64,000 nucleotides of DNA from Cichorium intybus (GCA_023525715.1 CM042016.1:81947382-82011381); one strand, 5' to 3'; positions 22,644 through 35,051 are shown, counted from the stretch's first letter. The notes: a model not told the origin generated them from the letters alone. Numbers and translations are program-made.

Positions 22644-23384
22644 TTTCGTCGCCCCAGATGGATAGAGAACTTGGACTTATGGGACTCTTCCAATAAAGTT
22701 TGACGAACCCCACCAAGTTTAGGTACCCAAATTCTCTCATAGCGAGTTAACAAGCCTCTGCTATCCTTGACCATAGATGACAATTGTCCCACAATTCTCT
22801 CACCTTTCTGATTCTCGCTCCTACTTGCTTCCACCTGAGCTTCCCTTATCAGTTCAAGTAGTGGTACCACAACCGTCATTTTAAGACAAATGCCCCGAAA
22901 GGGCGCACCCGCAACCTTACGACTTAGGGCATCCGCCACTACATTGGCTTTTCCAGGGTGATAGTGTATCTCACAATCATAGTCTTTCAATACATCTAAC
23001 CATCTCCTCTATCTCATATTGAGATTTGCCTGATCCATCAGATACTTCAAACTCTTGTGGTCTGTATAGATGGTACACTTCACTCCATACAAATAGTGTC
23101 TCCAAATCTTGAGAGCGAAAACCACCGATCCCAATTCCAAATCATGAGTAGGATATTTAGCCTCATGGGGCTTCAACTGTCGCGAGGCGTAAGCAATCAC
23201 CCTGCCTCGTTACATTAAGACTTCCCCAACCCAGAGATAGATGCATCACAATAAAACACCATATCCTCTATGCCTTCAGGCAATGTCAAAACTGGAGCTT
23301 CACACAATTTCCGCCGTAAAGTCTCAAAAGCTTGCTGCTGCTCCTCACCCCACCGAAAAGTAGCGTTTTTCTTAGTTAGTCGAG
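22601..23384 (-). pseudogene. Gypsy D RNase H region
   Basis: RNase H motifs MIAYASRQLKPHE, YPTHDLELGSVVFAL, WRHYLYGVKCTIYTDHKSL, then, after a stop in RxRW context, YDCEIHYHPGKANVVADALSRK. This last piece joins the integrase linker with zinc-region start. An internal frameshift between about 23210 and 23390 disconnects it from RT. Confidence 0.85.
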
Positions 23385-24100
23385 TCAAAGGTACCGCAAC
23401 CTTTGAGAAGTATTGGATGAATGACGATAATAACCAGTCAGACCCAAGAAACTTCTAATTTCAGAGGGAGTCTTCGGAACCTCCCACCGCATCACAGCCT
23501 CCACCTTAGCCGGGTCTACCATGATTCCTTGTTCGTTGACAAGGTGACCCAAAAACTGAACCTCCCGCAGCCAAAAGTCACACTTGGATAATTTTGCATA
23601 AAGCTTCTCCTTCCTTAAGGTCTCCAATACCTCCCTTAAATGCTGCTCATGCTGCTCCCTGCTCCGAGAGTAGACTAATATATCGTCAATGAAAACTATA
23701 ACCGACCGATCCAACATCGGTCGACACACCCTATTCATTAAGTCCATAAAAGCTGCAGGGGCATTGGTCAGTCCAAACGGCATCACTACAAACTCGAAGT
23801 GGCCGTACCTCGTCTGAAAAGCCATTTTTGGGATGTCTTCCTCCCGTACTCGCATTTGATGGTATCCTGACCGCAAATCAATTTTTGAAAACCACGAAGC
23901 ACCCTGCAGTTGATCGAATAAGTCGTCGATGCGAGGTAATGGATATCGATTCTTCACCGTAAGCTTGTTCAGCTCACGATAATCTATGCACATCCTATTG
24001 GAACCATCCTTCTTTTTGACAAATAAAATAGGCGCTCCCCACGGTGAGCAACTGGGTCAAATAAATCCTTTATCCAGTAGTTCCCGAAGTTGAATAGACA
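23385..24100 (-). pseudogene. Gypsy D reverse transcriptase
   Basis: Order of motifs: (stop) PSCSPWGAPILFVKKKDGS, MCIDYRELNKLTVKNRYPLP, FSKIDLRSGYHQMRV, VMPFGLTNAPAAF and the catalytic VFIDDILVYS. Then come FLGHLVNEQGI, VDPAKVEAV and SFLGLTGYYR. Stops lie at the start (TGA for the Arg in GFIRPS, TGA after PPEM). A frameshift just after GYYR (around 23440) destroys the RRFI motif and the frame into RNase H. Confidence 0.9.
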
Positions 24101-24707
24101 ACTCTCACATCTCTGGAGGGGCAAGACGATACGGTGCTTTAGCTATCGGAGCCGCACCAGGAGTTAAATCGATCTTAAATTCCACCTGTCTCTCTGGTGG
24201 TACGCCAGGCAGGTCCTCAGGAAAAACATCAGGAAAATCCCGAACCACCGGTATATTATCTGCTTTCTGCTGTGACTTCTTTTCTCGAGCGTCTAAAACA
24301 TAAGCCACAAATCCCGAACCTCCATGTTGAAAGTGTCTGCGTGCCCTAGCAGCTGAACAGAAAACTGCACCTCGATTGTTTCTCTCGCCCTGCATAACCA
24401 GCTCTCCCCCACTTGGGGTTTGAATCCACACCCGCTTGTTCTTACAATCAATCCATGACTCGTGCTGACCCAACCAATCCATACCGATGATGACTCGAGA
24501 GTCACTCAACGGTATATGGATGAGATCAATCGGAAACTTTATTCCTTGAATCACTACTTCACATCCCCGATAAACACTAGTCGCTTGCACGGTTTTATCA
24601 TCCGCAATTTCTACTTCTAACGGACAATGAAGAGTCTCTAATGCAACACTAAAACTCTTTCCCAGAATGGCAGACACAAAAGAATGACTAGCACCCGTAT
24701 CGAACAA
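24101..24707 (-). pseudogene. Gypsy D aspartic protease and linker to RT
   Basis: The protease active site DTGASHSF stands near the start, with the flap/second half VIIGMDWLGQHESWIDC. The linker FPDVFPEDLPGVPPERQVEF and APYRLAPPEM leads into RT, which is the standard gypsy order PR-RT-RH-IN. The DTGA triad is intact. The stop after APPEM separates it from RT. Confidence 0.88.
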
Positions 24708-24742
24708 TACAAAAGTAGACGTAGAGTTGACTAAGAAAGTTC

Positions 24743-25937
24743 CTAATCAAGCATAATTCGTACACCAAAGCATGAGGAAAGTAAAGAAAGAGTACCCGTA
24801 ACGACGTCGGGCGCATCCTGTGCCTCCTCGGTGGTCATGACGAATGATCGGCCCTTGGTCTTAGGGATTTCCCCTTTCCCCTGCCTACCATCAGTAATTC
24901 GAAGAGTAGTGGGAGCTGGATTTTGGACCGTCCCCCGAGTCAGAAGGGGATATTGGGCCTTGAAATAGCCCACCTGATTAGAATTAAAAAAAAATCTTGA
25001 CCTCCTGTCGGCAATCCATGGCATAATGGGCTTCCTTTCCACACTTATGACATATTAGTACCCAGCAACATCCTTCATGATTCTTCCCATACTTATTACA
25101 CTTACCCAGACTCCTTTGCCCTTGCTTTCCCTGATCTGCCCCTCGGAACTTCTTTGACTCCTACTGAGTCTGAGTAGGCGCCGGACGCTTATGTCTTTGT
25201 TGGGTTTCCAATTCCAACTCTCGGGCCCGAGCGGCCGCGATCATATTAGTGAGAGTTTGGTGCCTAGCAGCAGACACAAATTCCCGAATGTCTGTGCGAA
25301 GCATCGCCAAATATCGAGTCATCATCATGCGCTCAGTTGCCGCAAAATCTAGACAAAAGAGTGCTCTTTCGTTAAACTTTTTGCTGATCTCCGTCACCGT
25401 CTCAGTGGTCTGGGTCAGATTCAGGTATTCCTGTGCCAAGCGTTCCATTTCCACTTGTGGAACATACTCCAGTTTGAACTGTTCTTTGAATTGCGGCCAC
25501 GTAATAGCATCCAACTGAGCAGGGGTGAGATCTTTTGTTCGTATTTCCCACCAATCGTTTTCACCCTCTCTTAGAAGATTCACCGTAAATGTTACCTTGG
25601 AGTTCTCAGGAAATGAACAGGTGTGGAAGGCACCCTCTACCGCGGAAATCCACCGCATACTGACAATCGGATCCCTGCCCCCATCGAACATCGGAGGCGA
25701 ACAAGCCGAAAAGTCCTTATAACTTGCATCCCTGGCCCGTGATGTGCCCTGAGTAGCCAGTCGCTCCTCGAGCATTGCCCATAGCTCAGTCTTAATTGTA
25801 CCAAAGAACTGAGGTATCACAGCCAACACTTCTCGCGAAACCTCCTGCGCTATCAGGTTGCGGAGATTTTCATCAGTTGACCCTTCCTCGTTCAAGGCAC
25901 CCGCATCTGCCCCATCGTTACTTCGTGTGATTGCCAT
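24743..25937 (-). pseudogene. Gypsy D gag with zinc knuckle
   Basis: The start ATG at 25937 opens a 258-residue capsid-like segment (MAITRSNDGADAG...). Retrotransposon-gag motifs include FDGGRDPIVSMRWIS, FTVNLLREGENDWWE, FKEQFKLEYVP and SKKFNERALF. A TAG after PTQTQ (C-to-T type change from CAG) ends it. Beyond the stop, the frame still encodes a CCHC knuckle CHKCGKEAHYAMDC near 25030-25070, followed by a frameshift. Confidence 0.88.
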
Positions 25938-26697
25938 TCTGAAATGCGCAATAATTTTGATATCAATATTCGGGTCACTCCTATCTACCCAACCACTTGA
26001 CTTTCTAGGACTTTGGTTGACTACTCTTGGCTCAAGCGTGAATCCTGTGCTTTCGGTAGTACTGGCCTGGTACTACCTTCTACACCTATTCGCCCTTATT
26101 CCAAGTTCATCAACTATCCTCCTAAAATGTCGCACATACACCAAAAACCACTTCCTATGAACCCTGTGATCATGCACCGTGGTGCCTAATCATTTGGTCT
26201 AACTATCCATCCCATACGTGCCTAAGAGAACTACTGCTAACGTCGTCGAGTCACCTTACGGACGCACAGCCGTACACAATCAGGAATAAGATAGACGTTT
26301 GAATAACTGATCTACCCTAAAGTCACAACCAAACAAGGAACAGCTAGTAAGGCCAGACCAAGAATTCATTAGGCTATCTTACCCTAATTGTATATAACCT
26401 ACCAGCATTCACTAAGCAACCTAACGACACTAGCATAAAATTCCCAAGCAGCACATATTGCACAAAACAGTCCATAGAGTATATTATCCAGGCAATTCTA
26501 CATCCTAGCATAATACGTAGCACAAACTTGGCATGGGTAATTGGGAATCACAAAACTTACTTGAGCTCGGTTGACGGTTCGAATCGCATATTCTCTTATT
26601 TAATTTAACTTTCCAAAAACATTTCTTAACAAAATCGCTCAGTCCTAAGTTTGAGTTTGGATTCCCAATACAGTTCATCCAAATCCCTCAAACCAAG
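25938..26697 (-). other. Leader of D, no gene
   Basis: About 760 bp between primer site and gag ATG. No coding signature or repeat seen. Confidence 0.6.
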
Positions 26698-26709
26698 GCT
26701 CTGATACCA
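26698..26709 (-). promoter_or_regulatory. Primer-binding site of D
   Basis: Minus strand TGGTATCAGAGC, a perfect initiator-Met tRNA primer site three bases from the 5' LTR end at 26713. Confidence 0.92.
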
Positions 26710-26712
26710 ATT

Positions 26713-26822
26713 TGTAACGCCCCAATTCCAAGATTATAAAGTTTTATTTATTACCAAGGTTCCAACAAAATCTTTATTTCAAAAAGTAAAACTGTTCAAC
26801 ATATTTATTAAACCAACAACGG
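26713..26822 (-). repeat. 5' LTR of D, piece 1
   Basis: TGTAACGCCCCAATTCCAAG at the start matches the left LTR of D (TGTAACGTCCC...). It stops after AACCAACAACGG, where E inserted. AACGG (26818-26822) is E's left target copy. Confidence 0.92.
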
Positions 26823-28286
26823 TGTAACGCCCGGTTTCCCAAAAATGAATTACACCTTAATCTTCTCTTATGAGAACAACATTAAAGGGTGTAACTCAAT
26901 TTAAGAAACAAGTAATACAAAGCTGTTACCAAAAGCATAGTTTAAGTCATAAACTATTTACAATAGTATTTAAAACTATCATTCAAAAACCGGGTCACAT
27001 TACATATTTCAAAACAACAAACTAAGTCCAAGTCCAGCTATCCCTCTGAGACACGCTTCCCCCGATCACCACTACCAAAACCTAAGACAAACAACAATAA
27101 CAAACAATTTATGAGCTATGAAAGCTCAGTGAGAAATTTAAGGTTAATTGGTTTGTATCATCCATTATCTTATTTTAACCAAGCTCAATGGACTATCTCA
27201 GTCCCAAGTGTGATATACACACTATAACTCTTTATTCCATATACTCAAAATTTGGTTATACTCAACCAAATCAAAACATAGCTCATTTCTTATATGTAAA
27301 CAACATCATAATAAGGCATAACCATCTAATAATTAACTACTCACCTGTTGTCGGGTTATTCTGTGGAACTCCTGAACCGCGTGTGTCGTGCTCCTGTCTA
27401 GCCTTAGCTGTATCACAATATCTCAGGTCAAACTCAATATTCAAAAATCTCAATCATATTCAACATCGATAACAATCAAAAATTTGAATCATAAGAGAGG
27501 TTTATAATCAAAAGATAGTAATACTATCATAATTATAACTTCCAATTTCACCACTTTGACTCATACAACCCTAAAAACACAATACAAGCACTTTGAAAGC
27601 TTGGGTCTCGAATTAGAAATCTATTACACACACTAATCCAAGTAAACTCACTCTAAATCATGCTAGTAGCACGTGGTTCATCAAAACAATAAGGAACCAT
27701 CTCAATTCCAAAGATTCAACCGTCAAAACAAGATAAAAACCAAAGAGGATTACCTTTCAAGCTCAAGGAACTAATCTCTAGCTTCAATTCGTGATCAATA
27801 AGCCTTAATCTCGACTTAGAAGGGTTAGAATCGCTTTTTCTAGGGTTTGGGAGGGTTTTGGTCGAATTGGAAATGACCCAAATGAAAGAAAACTCGTACT
27901 TAAAACAGTCCTGAGTGCGCGACACGACCCGTGTAGGCTCACACGACCCGTGTGAGACCTACAGCAAGCTATCCTGAACATGCACATACCCACACGACCC
28001 GTGTAGCCTCACACGACCCGTGTGAGACCCAAACTCGCTTCGGTAATTTTTGAACAAGAGGTACACGACCTGTGTAGACCTGAAAGAGGGTACTGTTTGG
28101 TTCTTAAGCCTTTCTACATGACCCGTGTGGCCATACACGACCCGTGTAGCTCTGATTTGACATTTTACAAGTCCAAACTTTACTCAATTGGGTTTTTAAC
28201 CATCCTAACTCATATAGCAACCTATTTAATCTTAATTACACTAAGATTAACAAAAAATCAATATAAATTAATAATATGGTATTACA
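26823..28286 (-). repeat. 3' LTR of E (left copy)
   Basis: 1464 bp, plus-strand edges TGTAACGCCCGG and GGTATTACA. Carries about seven copies of CACGACCCGTG-type palindrome between 27919 and 28150. Very similar to the right LTR. Confidence 0.92.
27919..28150 (-). repeat. ACACGACCCGTGT hairpin array
   Basis: Copies at about 27921, 27940, 27992, 28010, 28062, 28117 and 28134. ACACG and CGTGT pair around ACC. In some copies the stem is extended (TCACACGACCCGTGTGAG). The right LTR has a similar array with one more copy (34238-34485). One variant stem (CACGACCTGTGT) shows ongoing decay. Confidence 0.85.
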
Positions 28287-28308
28287 AGTTCTTACCCCCT
28301 TCAAAAGA
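28287..28308 (-). promoter_or_regulatory. Polypurine tract of E
   Basis: Minus strand TTTTGAAGGGGGTAAGAACT directly before the LTR start TGTAATACC. It is preceded by ATTCCGAGGACGAAATC, a one-base-decayed version of the palindrome seen in F and the LARD-like element. Confidence 0.85.
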
Positions 28309-28357
28309 TTTCGTCCTCGGAATATCTTGGAAACAAAAAGGGATACTTTGATCGCAT

Positions 28358-29365
28358 CTACTCCTCAGCTTCCCAAGTGACATCTGTTCCTCTATGATGT
28401 CGCCATTGTACTTTAACTATTACAATCTCTTTATTTCGCAACTTCTTGATCTTTTTGTCTAGGATCTTCTCCGGTTGTTCTTGATATTGAAGTTTACGAT
28501 CTAACTGAACTTCCTTCAAAGAAATACGTGCCGACTCATCGTATAAAGTCTTACGAAGATGCGAGATATGAAACACATTGTGAATCCCGTGTAGCTCATC
28601 AGGAAGTTCAAGTTTATAAGCTACTGCTCCCACTTGTTGAATCATACGGAAAGGTCTAACAAACCGTGGGCTTAGCTTGCCACGTTTACCAAAACGAATA
28701 ATTCCCTTCCAGGGAGACACTTTTAACATTACCATATCTCCGACTTGAAACTCCAACGGTTTCCTTCGTTTATCTGCATATTGTTTTTGACGCTGTTGAG
28801 CAACTCTCATATGCTCACGTATACTTTTTATCTTCGCTTCAGTTTCAGTTATAATTTCAGGACCCGCTAGTGGCTTCTCTCCCGCTTCTGACCAACATGA
28901 TGGTGTTCTACACATTGACCCATATAACGCTTCAAAGGGTGCCATTTGAATACTAGAATGATATGAATTGTTGTATGTAAATTCGGCTAAAGGTAGATGA
29001 TCGTCCCAACTACCTCCAAAATCAATCACCGAAGCTCTAAGCATATCTTCTAACGTCTGTATAGTTCTCTCGGTTTGACCATCAGTCTGCGGATGATAAG
29101 CCGTACTCATTAAGGCTTTAGTTCCCAAATGTTTTTGAAAACTTTGCCAAAAATGAGAAGTAAAACGACTATCACGATCGGATACTATAGAGGTAGGTAC
29201 TCCGTGTCGTCTGATCACCTCCCTAACATAAATCTCTGCTAATTTAGACAATTGATAATCTTCTCTTATGGGGATAAACTGTGCTGACTTGGTCAACCTA
29301 TCAATAATTACCCATATAGAATCAAACCCTCGTGGAGTTCGGGGTAATTTAGTGATAAAGTCCAT
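28358..29365 (-). pseudogene. Gypsy E integrase core and C-terminal tail
   Basis: Opens MDFITKLPRTPRGF. The DDE core includes IIDRLTKSAQFIP, SIVSDRDSRFTSHF and HPQTDGQTERTIQ with the third catalytic Glu kept. It continues through GDMVMLKVSPWKG, HNVFHISHLRKTL and VKVQWRHHRGTDVTWEAEE to a premature TAG (GAG/GAA in F). 335 residues are open, the longest intact integrase stretch here. A TAG before it (…PMK stop WDE) disconnects the zinc-binding part. Confidence 0.9.
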
Positions 29366-29380
29366 AGAAATCTCATCCCA

Positions 29381-29747
29381 CTATTTCATCGGTACAGGTA
29401 GTGGTTGAACTAACCCGTATGGTCTCTGATGATTTGCCTTAACTTGTAAACAAGTCAGACACTTCTCCACATATCTCCCAACATCACATTTCATTCCCGG
29501 CCACCAGTAAAACGGCTTTAAACTTCTATACATCTTTGTACTACCTGGATGGATTGAATACCGTGTACAATGTGCATCTTCAAGTAACAACTGTCTCGTG
29601 TCTCCGTGTCTTGGGACCCACACTCGTCCCTAAAAAGTCTTCACTCCCTGTGCATTTTCAACTAGTTTATCTACATAGCCAACCATTCTCTCACTCTTTA
29701 TGTCATTGGCTTCTCTCTGGGCACGTTGAACCATTTCTGGTAATTTA
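29381..29747 (-). pseudogene. Gypsy E integrase zinc-binding N-terminus
   Basis: HHCC-type region: GDTRQLLLEDAH, HPGSTKMYRSLKPFYWW, MKCDVGRYVEKCLTCLQVKANHQRP. A TAG at about 29631-29633 (F-stop-GRVWVP) and a 2-base deletion near 29755 (SARIS-G frame) break the link to RNase H. Confidence 0.85.
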
Positions 29748-30173
29748 CTAACCACTTATTCGAGCTGAAACGACTCGAATAAGTGGTTCTTTTCGACTTA
29801 ACGCATCTGCCACTACATTTGCTTTACCAGGATGGTAAAGTATTTCGCACTCATAATCTTTCAAAAGATCCATCCATCTTCGTTGTCTCATATTCAACTC
29901 TTTTTGATCAAACAAATACTTTAAACTCTTATGATCTGAATATATCTGGAACTTCACACCATAAAGGTAATGTCGCCAAATTTTTAGTGCAAAAATAATG
30001 GCGGCTAACTCCAAATCGTGTACTGGATAAGCTTGTTCATGAGGCTTCAGCTGTCGAGACGAATATGTAATTACTCGCCCCCTTTGCATTAATATACATC
30101 CAAGACCGATTTGTGAAGCATCGGTAAAAAGGACAAAGTCTTCCACACCTTGAGGCAAAGCTAACACCGGAGC
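29748..30173 (-). pseudogene. Gypsy E RNase H
   Basis: LALPQGVEDFVLFTDASQIGLG gives the first RNase H Asp (TDAS). Further motifs are GRVITYSSRQLKPHE, VHDLELAAIIFALKIWRHY, YSDHKSLKY and HPGKANVVADALSRK. It is bounded by a TAA at the RT side (RALC-stop-APVLALP, GAA to TAA) and a frameshift on the integrase side. Confidence 0.9.
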
Positions 30174-30890
30174 TTAGCATAACGCTCGTCTCAGTTTTTC
30201 AAAAGCTTCTTGTTGTGCTTCAACCCAGATAAACTTCTTTGTCTTTCTGGTCAGCTTTGTTAAGGGCAATGCAATACTCGAAAATTTCTCAATAAATCGT
30301 CGATAATAGCCAGCTACTCCCAAAAAGCTCCGAACCTCAGTCGGATTTTTGGGTGGTGCCCAACTCATTACTGCTTCTATCTTAGCAGGATCCACTTTAA
30401 CACCTTCTCTGTTTATCACATGACCAAGAAACTGAATCTCTTGCATCCAAAACTCGCACTTTGAAAATTTTGCATACAACATTTCTTTACGAAGAAGATT
30501 TAAAATCAACTGTAAATGTTGCTTGTGCTCATCCCAGCTCTTGGAATAAATCAAGATATCGTCAATAAATACTATTACGAACTTGTCTAAGAATGGATGA
30601 CAAGCTCGATTCATCAAATCCATAAAAGTCGCCGGGGCATTCGTCAAACCGAACGGCATTACTAGAAACTCATAATGACCGTATCGGGTACGAAATGCTG
30701 TCTTTGGGACGTCAGATTCTCTTACTCTTAACTGATGATATCCCGATTTCAAATCAATCTTCGAAAAATACACCGCTCCCTCCAATTGATCGAACAAATC
30801 GTCTATTCTCGGTAGGAGATAATGATTCTTCACAGTAATCTTGTTTAACTCGTGATAGTCTATGCACATACGCATAGAACCATCCTTATT
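30174..30890 (-). pseudogene. Gypsy E reverse transcriptase
   Basis: MRMCIDYHELNKITVKNHYLLP, FSKIDLKSGYHQLRV, VMPFGLTNAPATF and the catalytic VFIDDILIYS. Then FLGHVINREGVKVDPAKIEAV and SFLGVAGYYRRFIEKF. The fold is complete. It starts after a TGA (ILFV-stop-NKDGS, where F reads VRKKDGS, a CGA-to-TGA change). The changed Y-H in IDYHELN and LLP suggest relaxed selection. Confidence 0.9.
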
Positions 30891-32903
30891 TCAAACAAAC
30901 AGTATCGGCGCACCCCACGGAGACGAGCTCGGGCGAATAAAACCGCGATCTAAAAGTTCTTGTAGTTGTTTCTTTAACTCCTCCATCTCGGACGGCGCCA
31001 ACCGATAGGGTGCTCGAGCTATCGGTTTCGCTCCAGGAACTAAATCAATAACAAACTCCAATTGCCGATTTGGCGGTAAGCCCGGAAGATCATCAGGAAA
31101 AACATCGGCAAAATCTCCCACTATCTCAACATCCTTCACAGTGGGATGTTCGGTTTTAATTGGGGCAACATGTGCCATAAATAAAAGAGCACCTCTTTCG
31201 GTATACCTTCTCGCTCTCGCGAAAGATACAACCGGAATATGTTGAAAACGGCGTTCACCTCGTATTAACATCTGAGAACCGCTCGGAGTTCTCACAGAAA
31301 TAATCTTTCCGTGACAATCCATATTTGCCCTATTATTATCTAACCAGTCCATTCCAACTATTACATCAAACGCACGAGTAGTCATCGGCTTCAAATCAAT
31401 AAGGAAAGAAATTCCATTGATTTCAAGCCGACAATTTATATACTGAGTATTTACTATAACATCTCTCCCGTCAGCAACATCAACTATCAGACTCTCACTC
31501 ATCTTAGACACCAGGACATTAATTCGAGTCGCAAAAGGTACAGATATAAAAGAAATCGATGCACCATTATCAAACACCATACGAGCTCGAAGAGAATTTA
31601 GGCTAAAGATACCTGTAATCACATCTGGTCGCTCTCTAGCCTCCTCCACAGTCATCTTAAACGCTCGAGTTCTAACATTCCCACCGCCTCTATCTCGTCT
31701 ATCGCCCCGATTATCACCTCGTCCCGCCCTCGGAGTCTCGCGACGTGAATCAGTTCTCGGCTTTGGGCAATCCGGGCGAATATTACCACTTTCCCCGCAA
31801 TTGAAACACACTCGATTTTTCTCCAAACAATCTCGAGCCATATGCCCTGTCTTCCCACACTGATAACACATAAGAGACGGGGTACTTGTTTCACAGTTTC
31901 CAGCATGTTTTCGACGGCATTTTTCGCACCACTTACTCTCAGTCTTTCTTAAATCACCTCGATATTGATAACTCGAAACTGACTGTTTTTGAGAACTACC
32001 CTCGGGCTTTCCTTCCCATTTCCTCTTCTGGCCTCCACTTCCTTGGTCCCCCTTCCTTTCATTATCTTGCCTTCGAAGATCTTTTTCTCGAGATTTGGCT
32101 GCCTCGACAATCTGTTGATAAGTTGTAAAGCTGGAACTCTGTAAGAATTCTCGTATCTGAGTCCTCAGTCCCCACAGATACCTGTCAATCTTCCTTTCTT
32201 CAGTATCCACCTGGTGAGCAGCAAATCTGGCTTTTTCGTTAAATTCTGTAGTATACTCCTGTACTGACCGCGTTCCCTGCTGCAATCTCAGAAAATATTC
32301 TTCCAAACTTTTCATTGCAGTATTTGAGCAATATTCCTTCATAAACTTTGTTTTAAACTCCTCCCATGTCGGTTCTGCTTCTAATCCTCTCTCTACATCA
32401 AGGTTTATATTCTCCCACCAAAACTGGGCATCTTTTTGTAAACAATTAGTGGCATACTCGACTTTATCTTTTTCCGCACACTTGCTTATACGAAAGACTT
32501 TCCCGATATGTGTCAGCCAATTCCATGTAATAATAGGATCATCAGTACCGAAGAAATCATTCGGTTTACATTTGCGGAATGTCTCATAACTACAACCTTT
32601 TGGTTCGCTCGACCCTCCAACTTCAGTACGTAAAATAACCGGTTCTCTCCGTCCCTCCCTAACCACAGGTGTGATAAGAGGTCGGTCTCGATCATCTCTG
32701 TTCGTCACCTCCGTCTGAGGTCTCGTTAAGGTAGGCAATAAGCTTTTAACTGCTTTTGCTACCTCCGCAACAATCAACTCATACAAGGATGATGCCAACT
32801 CAGGCGGTCTCTCGCCTTCGGACTGGCGCCCCAGTCTAGAATCTTGTGATTCCAATTGCTCGTCTCGGTGATCACCTCCCTCTTTTTCCTTTCCAGAACT
32901 CAT
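30891..32903 (-). pseudogene. Gypsy E gag-protease
   Basis: 670 open codons from the ATG at 32903. There is an acidic N-terminus MSSGKEKEGGDH and a capsid core (FFGTDDPIITWNWLTHIGKVF, FMKEYCSNTAMKSLEEYFLRL, YTTEFNEKARFAA). Two zinc knuckles follow: CYQCGKTGHMARDC and CFNCGESGNIRPDC. The second has lost its His ligand (GH to GN). Then an RG-rich spacer and protease. The protease triad reads DNGA where F has DSGA. The linker FADVFPDDLPGLPP leads to RT. Longest intact gag in the window but with two damaged functional sites. Confidence 0.92.
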
Positions 32904-33124
32904 TTTAACTGAAAAGAAAATTTACTCATTTAGCAATCACCACCATAATACTCAATATGGTGTATAATCAACTCATTTTGTATGTCACCATAATACTCAA
33001 TATGGTTACATAATCAACTCATTAGTACACCGCGAAGGATAACCATTCGGGACTCTTTGGGACTTTTCTATCTCATTGGTTTTACGTCTAAACCCATCTC
33101 AAGGTTTAATTCACTTAAACCACG
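32904..33124 (-). other. Leader of E
   Basis: About 220 bp between primer site and gag ATG. It contains a near-duplicate CACCATAATACTCAATATGG phrase (32940 and 32987) in tandem. Confidence 0.6.
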
Positions 33125-33136
33125 GCTCTGATACCA
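33125..33136 (-). promoter_or_regulatory. Primer-binding site of E
   Basis: Minus strand TGGTATCAGAGC, three bases inside the 5' LTR end at 33140. Confidence 0.92.
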
Positions 33137-33139
33137 ACT

Positions 33140-34622
33140 TGTAACGTCCGGTTTCCTAAAAATGAATTACACCTTAATCTTCTCTTATGAGAACAACATT
33201 AAAGGGTGTAACTCAATTTAAGAAACAAGTAATACAAAGCTGTTACCAAAAGCATAGTTTAAGTCATAAACTATTTACAATAGTATTTAAAACTATCATT
33301 CAAAAAGCGGGTCACATTACATATTTCAAAACAACAAACTAAGTCCAAGTCCAGCTATCCCTCTGAGACACGCTTCCCCCGATCGCCACTACCAAAACCT
33401 AACACAAACAACAATAACAAACAATTTATGAGTTATGAAAGCTCAGTGAGAAATTTAAGGTTAATTGGTTTGTATCATCCATTATCTTATTTTAACCAAG
33501 CTCAATGGACTATCTCAGTCCCAAGTGTGATATACACACTATAACTCTTTATTCCATATACTCAAAATTTGGTTATACTCAACCAAATCAAAACATAGCT
33601 CATTCCTTATATGTAAACAACATCATAATAAGGCATAATCATCTAATAATTAACTACTCACCTGTTGTCGGGTTATTCTGTGGAACTCCTGAACCGCGTG
33701 TGTCGTGCTCCTGTCTAGCCTTAGCTGTATCACAATATCTTAGGTCAAACTCAATATTCAAAAATCTCAATCATATTCAACATCGATAACAATCAAAAAT
33801 TTGAATCATAAGAGAGGTTTATAATCAAAAGATAGTAATACTATCCTAATTATAACTTCCAATTTCACCACTTTGACTCATACAACCCTAAAAACACAAT
33901 ACAAGCACTTTGAAAGCTTGGGTCTCGAATTAGAAATATATTACACACACTAATCCAAGTAAACTCACTCTAAATCATGCTAGTAGCAGGTGGTTCATCA
34001 AAACCACAAGGAACCATCTCAATTCCAAAGATTCAACCGTCAAAACAAGGTAAAAACCAAAGAGGATTACCTTTCAAGCTCAAGGAACTAATCTCTAGCT
34101 TCAATTCGTGATCAATAAGCCTTAATCTCGACTTAGAAGGGTTAGAATAGCTTTTTCTAGGGTTTGGGAGGGTTTTGGTCGAATTGGAAATGACCCAAAT
34201 GAAAGAAAACTCGTACTTAAAACAGTCCTGAGTGCGCGACACGACCCGTGTAGGCTCACACGACCCGTGTGAGACCTACAGCAAGCTATCCTGAACATGC
34301 ACAGACCCACACGACCCGTGTAGCCTCACACGACCCGTGTGAGACCCAAACTCGCTTCGGTAATTTTTGAACAAGAGCTACACGACCCGTGTAAAGGTAC
34401 ACGACCCGTGTAGACCTGAAAGAGGGTACTGTTTGGTTCTTAAGCCTTTCTACACGACCCGTGTGGCCATACACGACCCGTGTAGCTCTGATTTGACATT
34501 TTACAAGTCCAAACTTTACTCAATTGGGTTTTTAACCATACTAACTCATATAGCAACCTATTTAATCTGAATTACACTAAGATTAACACAAAATCTATAT
34601 AAATTAATAATATGGTATTACA
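33140..34622 (-). repeat. 5' LTR of E (right copy)
   Basis: 1483 bp, plus-strand edges TGTAACGTCCGG and GGTATTACA. About 20 bp longer than the left copy, mostly because of one extra ACACGACCCGTGT unit near 34380-34410. The open frames of 60-94 codons shared by both LTRs are LTR shadows, not genes. Confidence 0.92.
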
Positions 34623-35051
34623 AGCGGAATATTTGAAAATCATAACATAGTTCATTAAAATAAATCTCCTGTATGCGATGTGCTGCTGTCAAGCCTTGCC
34701 ATTCCTTTTGTCATTTGAAATACCTGAAATGTTATAAAATCAACGGGTAAGCTTAAAGCTTAGTGAGTCCACAAATTACCATACATGCCCACATATTAAA
34801 CAACCCGTCCTCGAGAACAACCCGACCCTACCTGCCATACAACAGCTACGAGCGTCCATCATACAACAGCTATGGACACGGGAAGGTTCTACCCATCATA
34901 CAACAGCTATGGGTTCCCGGTTATGGCCCAGCCCATCATACAACAATTATGGGACAAGGCAATAGTCCAACTCTCCATACAACAGCTACGAGGGGACACA
35001 CAACAGTACTGAGCCCAACAATAAATAATCACAGATATAGAGCAAATCATA
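34623..35051 (-). repeat. 5' LTR of D, piece 2
   Basis: Starts AGCGGAATATTTGAAAATC, the sequence that follows AACAGCGG in D's left LTR. It contains the CATACAACAGCTATGG array and ends AGCAAATCATA, where F inserted (TSD copy TCATA at 35047-35051). Confidence 0.92.

Larger units (their letters stand above)
26823..34622 (-). mobile_element. Gypsy element E (Tekay/Del-like), TSD AACGG/AGCGG
   Basis: 7.8 kb, two LTRs (26823-28286 and 33140-34622), primer site and polypurine tract. All five gypsy domains are in minus-strand order gag-PR-RT-RH-IN-chromodomain. It sits in D's right LTR. The flanks AACGG and AGCGG differ by one base; D's left LTR has CAGCGG at the same point, so the left flank has mutated. 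It is close kin to F (the gag starts MSSGKEKEGGDH in both) but runs in the opposite direction. Confidence 0.93.
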
